A program made the translations under genes and the position numbers. A stretch of 64,000 nt of DNA from Butyrivibrio sp. FCS014 (GTDB taxonomy: Bacteria; Bacillota; Clostridia; Lachnospirales; Lachnospiraceae). Location: contig NZ_JAHA01000006.1 of NCBI RefSeq assembly GCF_000526935.1, positions 124,001-188,000 of the forward strand, given 5' to 3'. This document shows, in pieces, positions 8,889 to 17,851 of this stretch; position 1 is the first letter of the stretch, and every line of letters starts with the position of its first letter. The notes under the pieces were generated by a model, which did no database searches, was not told the origin of the DNA, and saw only the letters and a program-made list of their open reading frames with translations.

Positions 8889-11489
8889 ATGGGAGTATTC
8901 CGCAGAAGAGCCCCCAAGGGACTTCAGAATAAAATATTCATGCTCTGCATCATGCTGGTGGTAACTGCAATTACCGCCTTTGCTGTCGTGGCTATATTGC
9001 AGCTTCGGTCACTGTCTCAGATGTCACAGCGCACCGGCATCGACACCAACCAGGCAGTAAAAGAGATGTCAGAGAAATCCATGATGGATATGACCAGGGA
9101 ACGGATGCTTGGAAATGCCAATTACGCTGCAGACTATGTGGGCTATGAGTTCTGGGTCTTTTACCATGAGTTGTCCATTCTTTCAAAGCAGGTAAAAGAC
9201 ATCTACGATCATCCGGAAAACTACTCCGAGGCTCAGGTTCATCCTCCTTTAATGAAAGACGCCGGGGAGTACTCTTTGCAGCTTCTTACTGCCAAATGGG
9301 CAGATCCCGAAGATGAAAAAGAGCTGTCAAAGGTCCGAAGGCTTGCCAACCTGGAGCCTATGATGAAGGAGATTGTCAGCCAGAATGAGAGCCTTCTTCT
9401 TGACTGCTACATTTCTCTGCCCTCAGGCTACACCCTAGCTATGGACAGGCTTTCCGATTCCAAGTACGAAAAAGATGGCAGTATCAGGGAATATGACGCC
9501 ACAACGAGAGACTGGTACAAGGGGGCTGTGGAAAACAGGGATATCTTTTTTACTGCGGCAATGCACAGCTATTTCTACGGAGTTGATGAGATAGCTTTCG
9601 GACTTCCCGTCTATGACGACACCGGCGAGCTGATCTGCGTTCTGGAGGGCTCCACAAAGCTTGATACCATAAGGCAGGAGCTGTCAAAGGTATCCCGTGG
9701 GAAAACGGCTTTTTCAATTCTTGTTAATGAAAACGGTCAGATCATCTACTCACCTTATACCATAGGCGAACTGGCAATTGATGAGGGACTTACAGCCAAT
9801 ATCAAGGACGGTGACAATGAGCAGCTAAGGAAGATATTTGAGGCGGCTGCCTCAGGAAAAGACGGCTTTGATCCCGTGACCGTAAACGGATTAAACTACT
9901 ATGCGGCCTACGCCTTTGTAGATGTCCTTCGTGGTGCAGCTATCTTTTTTGTTTCGGAGGAGGAAATCTACAGGCCTACACAGGCTCTTTTGACAAAGCT
10001 TGATACGGTATCCCAAAGCGGAATAAGCAAGTATGCAGACAGCTTCAGGACTTCCAGCTGGCTTTCACTATTGGTGGTGGTGCTTCTTGTGGTGAACGCC
10101 GTGATCGTGGCTGTTGCTTTCTCGGGAAGACTGCTTAAACCAATCCTTCTTATGACCAGGAAGGTGGAAGCCCTCACCGGGGACAACCTGGAGTTTGAGA
10201 TGGAGGATGCCTACAGGACCGGCGACGAGATCGAGGTTCTGGCCAATGCCTTCGGAAATCTGTCCGAGAAGACAAGGCACTACATAGATGAGGTCATGGA
10301 AATGACCACCGAGAAGGAGAGGATAAGCGCGGAGCTTGATATCGCCACCAGGATCCAGGAGGACATGCTGCCAAGCAATTTCCCGCTGTTCCCGGACAGA
10401 CACGAGTTTGACCTTTTTGCCAGCATGAATCCTGCAAAGGAAGTGGGCGGAGATTTCTATGATGCTTTCCTTTTAGATAACGATCATCTGTGCATGGTTG
10501 TTGGAGACGTATCGGGAAAAGGCGTTCCTGCTGCACTTTTCATGGTGGTTTCAAAGACCATGATCAAGAACAGAGCCAAGATGGGCGGAACACCTGCGCA
10601 GATCCTGGCTGATGTCAACAACAGCCTCAATGAAGGAAACAGTGAGCTGATGTTTGTTACGGTGTGGCTGGGGATCCTTACCATCTCCACCGGTGATATC
10701 ATCGAGTCCAACGGCGGCCATGAGTATCCGCTGATACAGCATGGGCGCGGTGATTTTGAGCTCTTTAAGCGGGAAAACGGCGTGGTGCTTGGAGCCATGG
10801 AGGACATGGAGTATGAGGATGATATCGTCCACCTGGATAAAGGGGATGCCTTCTTCATGTACTCGGATGGCCTTCCCGAAGCCACCAACGGTGACGGCGA
10901 TGCCTTTAAGATGGAAGGAATGATCTCCTCGATAAACCATCACAAGGACGACTCCAACGTTGACCTTCTTGCCCATATCACCGAAGATGTTAAGAAATTT
11001 GAGGGTGATGCGCCGCAGTTTGACGACCTGACAATGCTCATCGTCAGATACGCAGGGCCCAAAGAAAAGGACGGGGAAAAGAGACTTCGTGTTCCCGCCG
11101 ATGTAGACAATATAGAAGAGGTTTATTCCTTTATCGAGGATGAACTTGAAAACATCCCTGAGTGTACACGCAAGGATGTTTTGAAGATCCATATGGTAGT
11201 GGATGAGATATTTAATAACATTGCAAGCTACGCTTATCCCACTGTGGACCGGAAGGTGACAGTCATATATTCATATGATGCATCCTGTCAGACGGTAAGG
11301 ATCACCTTTATGGATGAGGGAATTCCCTACGATCCCATGCTGCAGGAGGATCCCGACAGGACGCTGTCTTTGAGGGAGCGTCAGATCGGAGGCCTGGGCG
11401 TTTATATGGTCAAGAATCATGTGGATAACATGGCCTATGAGCGCAGGGACGGATGGAACGTGCTTACCCTTGAAAAGAAGATCGGGTAA
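8889..11489 (+). CDS. Membrane SpoIIE-type phosphatase fused to an RsbW-like anti-sigma kinase domain
   Basis: The 866-residue protein has a helix at about 20-40, a large extracellular double-Cache-like sensor (DATTRDWYKGAVEN is typical of Cache domains), a second helix at about 390-410, a HAMP domain, a PP2C domain and a C-terminal HATPase domain. PP2C metal residues are intact (GGDFYD with Asp522; YSDGLPEA with Asp660). The last 140 residues carry a GHKL ATP site: VVDEIFNNIASYAYP (Glu773, Asn776, Asn777) and a glycine loop RQIGGLGVYMV. One chain therefore contains opposing phosphatase and kinase activities for the same kind of STAS target. It is 52 bases behind the first phosphatase. Confidence 0.9.
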   Translation: MGVFRRRAPKGLQNKIFMLCIMLVVTAITAFAVVAILQLRSLSQMSQRTGIDTNQAVKEMSEKSMMDMTRERMLGNANYAADYVGYEFWVFYHELSILSKQVKDIYDHPENYSEAQVHPPLMKDAGEYSLQLLTAKWADPEDEKELSKVRRLANLEPMMKEIVSQNESLLLDCYISLPSGYTLAMDRLSDSKYEKDGSIREYDATTRDWYKGAVENRDIFFTAAMHSYFYGVDEIAFGLPVYDDTGELICVLEGSTKLDTIRQELSKVSRGKTAFSILVNENGQIIYSPYTIGELAIDEGLTANIKDGDNEQLRKIFEAAASGKDGFDPVTVNGLNYYAAYAFVDVLRGAAIFFVSEEEIYRPTQALLTKLDTVSQSGISKYADSFRTSSWLSLLVVVLLVVNAVIVAVAFSGRLLKPILLMTRKVEALTGDNLEFEMEDAYRTGDEIEVLANAFGNLSEKTRHYIDEVMEMTTEKERISAELDIATRIQEDMLPSNFPLFPDRHEFDLFASMNPAKEVGGDFYDAFLLDNDHLCMVVGDVSGKGVPAALFMVVSKTMIKNRAKMGGTPAQILADVNNSLNEGNSELMFVTVWLGILTISTGDIIESNGGHEYPLIQHGRGDFELFKRENGVVLGAMEDMEYEDDIVHLDKGDAFFMYSDGLPEATNGDGDAFKMEGMISSINHHKDDSNVDLLAHITEDVKKFEGDAPQFDDLTMLIVRYAGPKEKDGEKRLRVPADVDNIEEVYSFIEDELENIPECTRKDVLKIHMVVDEIFNNIASYAYPTVDRKVTVIYSYDASCQTVRITFMDEGIPYDPMLQEDPDRTLSLRERQIGGLGVYMVKNHVDNMAYERRDGWNVLTLEKKIG

Positions 11490-11490
11490 C

Positions 11491-12318
11491 TTACTTAAGC
11501 TCCCAGAAGACAAGCGCACTTGCGGCGGCTACGTTGAGAGAATCCACGTCGTGGAACATGGGTATCTTGATGACGTAGTCGCTTTTTGAAATGGTTTCCG
11601 CAAGGAGACCCTCGCCCTCAGAACCAAGAGCCACCACAAGCTTTTCTTCACTCTTAAGGACAGGATCGTTTATATCCACAGACTCATTCCGAAGAGCCAT
11701 GGAGGCCAGTTTAAAGCCATGGTCATGAAGAAGTCCTATGCCATCACCCGGCCAGGAAACTTCCTTTGAATCTATAAAGGCCCAGGGAATCTGGAACACC
11801 GTGCCCATGCTGACTCTGATGGAGCGGCGGTACAGCGGATCGGAGCAGGACCTGGTAAGAAGGATCGCATCCATGCCAAGGGCAGCCGCAGAGCGGAAGA
11901 TGGCCCCGACGTTGGTGGGATTCATTATGTTCTCAAGAAATGCGATGCGTCTTGAATTTTTAAGGATATCCTCCGGACTGTAGAGCTCTTTTCTCTCCAT
12001 GGCGCAAAGGCAGCCGCCGGTGAGATGATACCCTGTCATCTTATCAAGGACTTCCTCCGAGGCTTCGTAGACAGGAAAGTCCCCGGGAAGGTCAGCCTTT
12101 TTTTCAAGGAGCTCTTTAAGGGTGGGCAGACAGCTCTTTTCCACAAGGGCAGAAATGGGCTTAAATCCAGCAGTAAGGGCTCTTTCCAGCACCTTAAAGC
12201 TCTCGGCTATAAAGATCCCGGGATTGGGTTCGTTGATGGTCAGAAGCTGCCTCTCTGAAATCCCGGTGTAAATATAAAGTTCCGGTGTGTTAAGATCACT
12301 GATTTGTCTGATGTTCAT
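11491..12318 (-). CDS. SPOUT-class RNA 2'-O-methyltransferase (TrmH/SpoU family)
   Basis: The 275-residue product has an N-terminal substrate-binding domain of about 100 residues and a C-terminal SpoU domain. All three family motifs are visible: NIMNPTNVGAIFRSAAALG (motif 1), GSEGEGL (motif 2) and IPMFHDVDSLNVAAASAL (motif 3). Such enzymes use S-adenosylmethionine to methylate a ribose in 23S rRNA or tRNA. The exact nucleotide cannot be told from the sequence. It ends one base after the convergent phosphatase-kinase gene, and no separate terminator was seen between the two. Confidence 0.9.
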   Translation of the reverse strand: MNIRQISDLNTPELYIYTGISERQLLTINEPNPGIFIAESFKVLERALTAGFKPISALVEKSCLPTLKELLEKKADLPGDFPVYEASEEVLDKMTGYHLTGGCLCAMERKELYSPEDILKNSRRIAFLENIMNPTNVGAIFRSAAALGMDAILLTRSCSDPLYRRSIRVSMGTVFQIPWAFIDSKEVSWPGDGIGLLHDHGFKLASMALRNESVDINDPVLKSEEKLVVALGSEGEGLLAETISKSDYVIKIPMFHDVDSLNVAAASALVFWELK

Positions 12319-12395
12319 GATAAATCATTGTAGCATAATTTATGTTATTATTATAAGTGTAGCGTTAACCCGCACCTTGCAGGAGGGCATAGCAT

Positions 12396-12887
12396 ATGAT
12401 GATCAAGGTTCCCGAAGGTACTGTGATAATTAGAGAAGGCGAAGCCAACATGGACATGTATAAGATCGTGTCGGGCAATGCCGAGATCTATACCGGGTAT
12501 GAGACTGAGAACGAGGCAATTCTGGGTATCAAGTCCAAGGATGAGTACTTCGGGGAAATGGGCCTTTTAACCGGAGGCAAACCTTCAATCTACACCGTTG
12601 TGGCCTATTCCGATATGCTGCTTATGAGAATTACGGAAGCCGACATCGATGAGTTTATCCTGAAAAATCATTCGGACGTCTACAGGATAATGCAGCATAT
12701 GGCAGAGTCCATGTACGGACTTAAGTACGGAATGGACATGTATGTCAAGGACCTGGAGGATTCCAAGAACAATGCCTATCTTAAGGGCTTTTCCGGATAT
12801 TTCTCCAAACAGTTTGCCAAGTACAATGCCACCAATATGAAGGATCCCATGAAGGAAGCCAAGGGGAAGATAAACTATAAGGTATGA
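12396..12887 (+). CDS. Cyclic-nucleotide-binding domain protein
   Basis: The 163-residue product is mainly one CRP-like cNMP-binding domain: a beta-roll with EGTVIIREGEANMDMYKIVSG and a phosphate-binding-cassette region around DEYFGEMGLLTGGKPS. The C-terminal 60 residues are helical and have no recognisable DNA-binding helix-turn-helix, so it is probably not a transcription factor of the CRP type. AGGAGG lies nine bases before the ATG. Its stop overlaps the start of the prepilin peptidase gene (ATGA). A membrane adenylate cyclase at the right edge of this window could supply a ligand, but that is inference. Confidence 0.8.
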   Translation: MMIKVPEGTVIIREGEANMDMYKIVSGNAEIYTGYETENEAILGIKSKDEYFGEMGLLTGGKPSIYTVVAYSDMLLMRITEADIDEFILKNHSDVYRIMQHMAESMYGLKYGMDMYVKDLEDSKNNAYLKGFSGYFSKQFAKYNATNMKDPMKEAKGKINYKV

Positions 12888-13375
12888 CTGCATTATCAGA
12901 GAGTTTGACAATTGAGATAATCAAAACAGCCATGGCACTCATTATTCTGGGTACCATGGCTTTTCTTGCCTATACGGACAAAAAAGAGAGGCGGATCCCC
13001 AATAAGGTACTCGGGCCGGTGGCCCTTATCTGGCCCATGCTTATGGCGATAGCTCTTTTTGCCGGCAAAGAAGAAGCCTATGACCTGATAATAAAGGGAA
13101 TCGTCGGAGCACTGATCGCCGGAGGAGCTTTTCTTTTGTGCTATATCATCGTAAGGGGCAAGCTTGGAGCCGGGGACGTTAAAATGGCAGCTCTTATGGG
13201 GCTTTATCTTGGAAGCGATAAGATAGCCACGGCTCTTATTGCAGGCATTGTCATCAGCGCAATCTACTCGGTGATAATGATCCTGGCAAAAAAGCTGACG
13301 GTGAAAGATGGACTTCCCATGGCACCGTTTCTTTTCCTGGGAACCATAATTGCATTATTGTATACAATCGTGTAA
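12884..13375 (+). CDS. Prepilin peptidase, A24 family, without methylase domain
   Basis: The 163-residue membrane protein has about five or six helices and the two aspartates of this aspartyl-protease family: Asp32 in YTDKKERRIPN and Asp98 in KLGAGDVKM (GxGD motif). These enzymes cleave the leader of type IV pilin-like proteins on the cytoplasmic side of the membrane. It is short, like TadV/CpaA enzymes, and lacks the N-terminal zinc and methyltransferase region of PilD. No pilus genes are nearby. Translation is likely coupled to the upstream cyclic-nucleotide-binding gene by a four-base overlap. Confidence 0.88.
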   Translation: MTALSESLTIEIIKTAMALIILGTMAFLAYTDKKERRIPNKVLGPVALIWPMLMAIALFAGKEEAYDLIIKGIVGALIAGGAFLLCYIIVRGKLGAGDVKMAALMGLYLGSDKIATALIAGIVISAIYSVIMILAKKLTVKDGLPMAPFLFLGTIIALLYTIV

Positions 13376-13422
13376 TATTGATTTAACTGTGACTGGAAAC
13401 CATTTGTGAAGGAGACCGATTT

Positions 13423-15723
13423 ATGATCAAGTTGTACGACAAAGGCGCATATCTTGTAAACGGGAAGGACCTGGTTCCCGAGGGGGAAGAGGCAAGGCTT
13501 TCTTCAGAGTTTGGCAAGAATGTGACCAAAGAAGAGGCAATCAAAGGCACAATAGCATACTCTATCCTGGAGGCACACAACACCTCAGGCAACATGGAGC
13601 AGCTTAAGATAAAGTTTGATGCGATGGCATCCCACGATATCACCTTCGTTGGTATCGTTCAGACCGCCAGAGCTTCAGGAATGGAGAAGTTCCCCATTCC
13701 CTACGTTCTCACCAACTGCCACAACTCACTTTGCGCGGTGGGTGGAACCATTAACGATGATGATCACATGTTTGGACTTTCCGCTGCCAAGAAGTACGGC
13801 GGAATCTATGTACCTCCTCACATTGCGGTCATTCACCAGTATATGAGAGAGATGATGGCCGGCTGCGGCAAGATGATCCTTGGCTCTGACTCTCACACAA
13901 GATACGGAGCCCTTGGAACCATGGCCATTGGAGAAGGCGGCGGAGAGCTGGTTAAGCAGCTTCTCGAGGATACTTACGATGTGGCACGTCCCGGCGTTGT
14001 TGCGGTTTATCTTACCGGCAAGCCTCAGCCCTTCGTTGGACCTCACGACATCGCCATCGCTATCTGCGGCGCAGTATTCAAGAACGGCTATGTTAAGAAC
14101 AAGGTAATGGAGTTCGTAGGACCCGGCGTTGCATCCATGGACACAGACTATCGTAACGGCGTTGACGTTATGACAACTGAGACCACCTGTCTCTCCTCAA
14201 TCTGGAGGACAGATGAAGATACTAAGAAATACCTTGAAGAACACGGAAGAGGAGAGGATTACAAAGAGCTTAATCCTGCTGATGTGGCTTACTACGACGG
14301 TGTCATCGAGATTGATCTGTCCACCATTAAGCCCATGATCGCCCTTCCTTTCCATCCCAGCAATGCCTTCACCATCGACGAGTTTAACGCCAACATGAAG
14401 GACATCCTTGCGGATGTGGAAAAAGAGGCAGCTAAGGTTTCCCAGGGCAAAGCAGAATTCCATCTTCTTAACAAAGTAACAGACAGGGGACTTATGGTTC
14501 AGCAGGGAATCATCGCAGGCTGCGCCGGCGGAAACTACAGCAACGTTGTTGAAGCAGCCCACGCCCTCAAGGGTAAGAACACAGGCTGCGATCAGTTCAA
14601 CCTGGCTGTTTATCCTTCATCCCAGCCCGTATTTATGGACCTGGCCAAGAAGGGCCTTATCACAGACCTTATGGCTTCAGGCGTTATCGTAAGAACAGCC
14701 TTCTGCGGACCTTGCTTCGGCGCAGGAGATACACCTATGCATGACGGTCTTTCAATCCGTCACACGACCCGTAACTTCCCGAACCGTGAGGGCTCAAAGC
14801 CCGGTAACGGCCAGATGTCTGCGGTTGCCCTTATGGATGCAAGATCCATTGCTGCAACCAGCGTTAACGGCGGTATCCTTACCTCCGCAGAGACACTGGA
14901 TTGCTGGGGAGATATTCCTGAGTATAAGTTTGATGACAGCTCCTACAAAGCCCGTTGCTACTACGGTTTTGGCAAGGCTGATACAAACGAGGATCTGGTC
15001 AGCGGTCCCAACATCAAGCCCTGGCCTGCAATGAGCAGACTTACCGACAATATCCTTCTTAAGGTCTGCTCCAAGATCCTTGACCCTGTAACCACCACCG
15101 ATGAGCTCATCCCTTCAGGCGAGACCTCATCCTTCAGATCAAATCCTCTGGGACTTGCTGAGTTCACTCTTTCAAGAAGAGATCCCGAGTACGTTGGAAG
15201 ATCCAAGGAGGTTGATAAGGTTGAGAAGGCAAGAGTTGCGGGAGAAGACGTTACAAAGGTTTGCCCCGAGCTTGAGGCTGTATTTGACAAGATAAGGACT
15301 ATCCCCGGAAATGAGGATGTAAAGGCAGCAGAGACCGAGATCGGTTCCATGGTTTACGCCAAGAAGCCCGGCGACGGCTCAGCCCGTGAGCAGGCAGCTT
15401 CCTGCCAGAGAGTTATCGGCGGTCTTGCAAATATCTGCGAGGAGTACGCCACAAAGCGTTACCGCTCCAACGTTATGAACTGGGGAATGGTTCCCTTCCA
15501 GATGAAAGAAGCTCCCGACATGTTCGATATCGGCAGCTACATCTATGTTCCCGGCATCAAAAAAGCCCTCGCGGAGAATTCCACAGAGAGCATAAAGGCC
15601 TACGTTATAGGTGATACGGTAAAAGAGATATCTCTTTTCACCACTCCCATGACAGAGGATGAGCGTAAGATCGTCCAGGCGGGATGCCTTATAAACTACA
15701 ACAGAGAGAAAAAGGGACTTTAA
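13423..15723 (+). CDS. Aconitase-family hydratase (YbhJ-like)
   Basis: The 766-residue product belongs to the aconitase superfamily, whose members use a 4Fe-4S cluster to hydrate or isomerise organic acids. Recognisable elements are NTSGN near the start, [24 protein letters not shown], and the cluster-ligand motif [10 protein letters not shown]. The C-terminal swivelling domain is present but sequence-diverged. Its closest match in my memory is the 'hydratase' YbhJ-type group rather than AcnA or AcnB, so the true substrate is uncertain. It stands alone, with GAAGGAGA before the ATG and a symmetrical terminator behind. Confidence 0.8.
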   Translation: MIKLYDKGAYLVNGKDLVPEGEEARLSSEFGKNVTKEEAIKGTIAYSILEAHNTSGNMEQLKIKFDAMASHDITFVGIVQTARASGMEKFPIPYVLTNCHNSLCAVGGTINDDDHMFGLSAAKKYGGIYVPPHIAVIHQYMREMMAGCGKMILGSDSHTRYGALGTMAIGEGGGELVKQLLEDTYDVARPGVVAVYLTGKPQPFVGPHDIAIAICGAVFKNGYVKNKVMEFVGPGVASMDTDYRNGVDVMTTETTCLSSIWRTDEDTKKYLEEHGRGEDYKELNPADVAYYDGVIEIDLSTIKPMIALPFHPSNAFTIDEFNANMKDILADVEKEAAKVSQGKAEFHLLNKVTDRGLMVQQGIIAGCAGGNYSNVVEAAHALKGKNTGCDQFNLAVYPSSQPVFMDLAKKGLITDLMASGVIVRTAFCGPCFGAGDTPMHDGLSIRHTTRNFPNREGSKPGNGQMSAVALMDARSIAATSVNGGILTSAETLDCWGDIPEYKFDDSSYKARCYYGFGKADTNEDLVSGPNIKPWPAMSRLTDNILLKVCSKILDPVTTTDELIPSGETSSFRSNPLGLAEFTLSRRDPEYVGRSKEVDKVEKARVAGEDVTKVCPELEAVFDKIRTIPGNEDVKAAETEIGSMVYAKKPGDGSAREQAASCQRVIGGLANICEEYATKRYRSNVMNWGMVPFQMKEAPDMFDIGSYIYVPGIKKALAENSTESIKAYVIGDTVKEISLFTTPMTEDERKIVQAGCLINYNREKKGL

Positions 15724-15725
15724 AG

Positions 15726-15780
15726 CAAAAAAATAAGAGCTGCGAGGCCGGAAAGAACCGGTTTCGCAGCTTATTTTTTT
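15726..15780. terminator. Bidirectional terminator between the hydratase and a small minus-strand gene
   Basis: AATAAG with AGCTGCGA (from 15732) pairs with TCGCAGC and TTATT (to 15774), with inner CCGG pairs. It is flanked by an A run on the left and a T run on the right, so it can end transcription in both directions. Confidence 0.88.
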
Positions 15781-15934
15781 ACAAGAAGAACAGGACCAGC
15801 GCTGATGCCATGGCAATCAGCATTGCTATAGCATAGGCGGCTTTCTTTTTGACGACATCCACATCCACGTATTTGCCGTTGTAATTGATGGTATCTATCA
15901 CTTTCTTATTGTTCATATTTGTATTTATATCCAT
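15779..15934 (-). CDS. Small single-pass membrane protein, 51 residues
   Basis: This short minus-strand frame runs from an ATG at 15934-15932 to a TAA at 15781-15779. TGGAG lies nine bases before the start. The first 28 residues are polar and charged (MDINTNMNNKKVIDTINYNG at the start, then VDVDVVKKK). Residues 31-51 form one hydrophobic helix ending at the C-terminus (AYAIAMLIAMASALVLFFL). Positive residues just before the helix suggest the N-terminus stays in the cytoplasm. A shared bidirectional terminator ends it. I do not recognise a family. It is supported by ribosome site, hydrophobic pattern and terminator only. Confidence 0.6.
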   Translation of the reverse strand: MDINTNMNNKKVIDTINYNGKYVDVDVVKKKAAYAIAMLIAMASALVLFFL

Positions 15935-16051
15935 AGGATCATCTCCATATTTTCAAACAATTTAAACGATTTCGCCATTTGGTCTATCATAACCTATAAA
16001 TCTTTAGATTCCCTTACGACAATATAAAGTTTTTATTAATTTTGCCTGATT

Positions 16052-16080
16052 TTGCCATAAAGCCGCATGTATACTATAAT
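16052..16080 (+). promoter_or_regulatory. Sigma-A-type promoter for the glycosyltransferase gene
   Basis: TTGCCA (16052-16057), a 17-base spacer and a perfect TATAAT (16075-16080) lie about 32 bases before the ATG. Confidence 0.75.
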
Positions 16081-16111
16081 TAAGTGATATTTACATCTAA
16101 GGAGACTGGTT

Positions 16112-17134
16112 ATGGCCGTTATCAGTGTGGTTATCACGGTTTACAATACAGCAAAATATCTTGAACAGTGCATGGAGTCGGTGCTGGGACAGACCTTCAA
16201 GGATTTTGAGGTTCTTTTAGTGGACGATGGTTCCACAGACGGCGTAAGTCCCGTAATGTGCGATTCCTATGGGGAGAAGGATAAAAGAGTCCGGGTCATC
16301 CATAAGGAGAACGGGGGACTTACCTCTGCGTGGATCGCAGGCGTTACAGATGCAAAGACCGACATTATATGCCTTATAGACAGCGATGACTGGGTAGATA
16401 CGGATATGCTTGAGGAGCTCTATAAGCACTACGACAGCTCTTTTACCGGAGGACAGATCGTATCCTCCAACTACATCGTTGAGAAAGCGGGGGAGCGAAG
16501 GAAAGAGACCCAGGGGCTTAAGCCCGGAGTGTACACGGGAGCCGACCTCGAGGAGGTCAAGAAGAACCTCATGGGAAATGAAGTCAGGCCCGTCACCATG
16601 TCCCGCTGCATGAAGCTCATCTCCAGAAACCTTATCCTGGACAACATCAAATACTGCGACCCCTCCATCATCATGGGAGAGGACGTAAATATAACCCTGC
16701 CCTGCCTTTGCGACTGCAAGAGGCTTGTGATCATGGAGGGCGGATATTTCTATCACTACAGAACGGTTTTCGATTCCATGTCCCACGGCTATAATCCCAA
16801 GCTCCTTTCAAACCTTGAGCGCTCGGACAAGACCTTCCGCGAGATCCTTAAAGACAAGAAGATCATAAACGCCGATCACCAGATGGATAGGGAGTTTGTG
16901 ATAATGCTCCTGGTGGTCCTGCGGAGCGAGCTTCGCTGCCCGGAAAAAGATACAGTGGCAAGAGTAAGAAGAGTGTTCCTCCGTGAGGATATCAGGAAGA
17001 AGATCGTGGATACCAAAGTGGACATTCCCGGAAAGGCAGGAAAGCTCCTCCATTTCTGCGCTAAACACCCTATTGCCCCGATAATCCTCTTTACCCGCTT
17101 TGTCATCACTTCCTACGACAAACGGACCAACTGA
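16112..17134 (+). CDS. Family 2 glycosyltransferase
   Basis: The 340-residue product has the GT-A fold of family 2 at its N-terminus: VVITVYNTAKYLEQCMESVL, then LVDDGSTDG (nucleotide-binding Asp) and LIDSDDWVD (metal-binding DxD-type motif) near residue 92. The C-terminal third is basic and helical, with a hydrophobic stretch near the end (PIAPIILFTRFVI) that may touch the membrane. It should move a sugar from a nucleotide donor onto a surface glycan. It is a single gene with its own promoter. AAGGAGA precedes the ATG. The region after it (17135-17170) is strikingly C and G rich. Confidence 0.88.
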   Translation: MAVISVVITVYNTAKYLEQCMESVLGQTFKDFEVLLVDDGSTDGVSPVMCDSYGEKDKRVRVIHKENGGLTSAWIAGVTDAKTDIICLIDSDDWVDTDMLEELYKHYDSSFTGGQIVSSNYIVEKAGERRKETQGLKPGVYTGADLEEVKKNLMGNEVRPVTMSRCMKLISRNLILDNIKYCDPSIIMGEDVNITLPCLCDCKRLVIMEGGYFYHYRTVFDSMSHGYNPKLLSNLERSDKTFREILKDKKIINADHQMDREFVIMLLVVLRSELRCPEKDTVARVRRVFLREDIRKKIVDTKVDIPGKAGKLLHFCAKHPIAPIILFTRFVITSYDKRTN

Positions 17135-17277
17135 CCGGCCGCCCCGCCCCGCGCCCGGAATGCAGGGCTGTGTCGCAGGGAAGGATGGCAAAGGGGAGGG
17201 TGAGGTTTTTGAGTGGCAAAGGGGGAAGGTTTAGGGTAAAATGGTAGTATATTTAAATCTCTTTCGGAGGTAACTAT

Positions 17278-17784
17278 ATGGGAAAAGTTTTTCATGTGGA
17301 TCACCAGATCGCCAATAAGAACGTGGAGGATTCCATCACTGAGTGGACCAAGGTGATCAAGTACTCGGATATCAACAGCGAGGACAGGCTCTTTGGCGGA
17401 CTGCTCATGTCCTGGATAGATGAAGTGGCCGGTATCGTTGCGGTAAGGCATTCGGGAAATCCCGTTACCACGGCAGCCATCGACAACATGCAGTTCAAGC
17501 AGGGTGCCAAGCTGGATGACATAATCGTTATCATCGGCAAGATCACTCATGTGGGCAAGACCTCAATGGAGGTCAGGGTAGATACCTACGTGGAAGACAG
17601 AAGGAACGGAATGAGACATGTGCTCAACAGAGCGTACCTTACTGAAGTATGTATAGATGACGACAACACACCTGTGCTTGTTCCCTACGGACTTAACGTT
17701 CGCACCGAAAGCGAGAAGGCGGAGTGGGAAGGCGCCGAGAGAAGACGCGAGCTGAGAAGACAGCGCAGGATGGAGGGCTTCTAG
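17278..17784 (+). CDS. Hotdog-fold acyl-CoA thioesterase
   Basis: The 168-residue product has a single hotdog domain of the acyl-CoA hydrolase type: GGLLMSWIDEVAGIVA, in which Asp48 is the usual catalytic acid, followed by VTTAAIDNMQFKQGAKLDD and GKTSMEVRVDTYVED. It should hydrolyse acyl-CoA to free acid and CoA in the cytoplasm. A basic tail of about 25 residues (ERRRELRRQRRMEG) is longer than I expect for the family. TCGGAGG precedes the ATG. The terminator after it is shared with the convergent ROK gene. Confidence 0.88.
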   Translation: MGKVFHVDHQIANKNVEDSITEWTKVIKYSDINSEDRLFGGLLMSWIDEVAGIVAVRHSGNPVTTAAIDNMQFKQGAKLDDIIVIIGKITHVGKTSMEVRVDTYVEDRRNGMRHVLNRAYLTEVCIDDDNTPVLVPYGLNVRTESEKAEWEGAERRRELRRQRRMEGF

Positions 17785-17806
17785 ACCAATTTCATAGAGA
17801 TAATAA

Positions 17807-17851
17807 AACCTCTATGCAACCGGAATTGCCGGCGGCATAGAGGTTCTTTTT
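17807..17851. terminator. Terminator between the thioesterase gene and the end of the sulfosugar operon
   Basis: AACCTCTATGC (17807-17817) pairs perfectly with GCATAGAGGTT (17835-17845), with inner CCGG pairs and a T run after it. It also covers the end of the convergent minus-strand operon. Confidence 0.88.
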
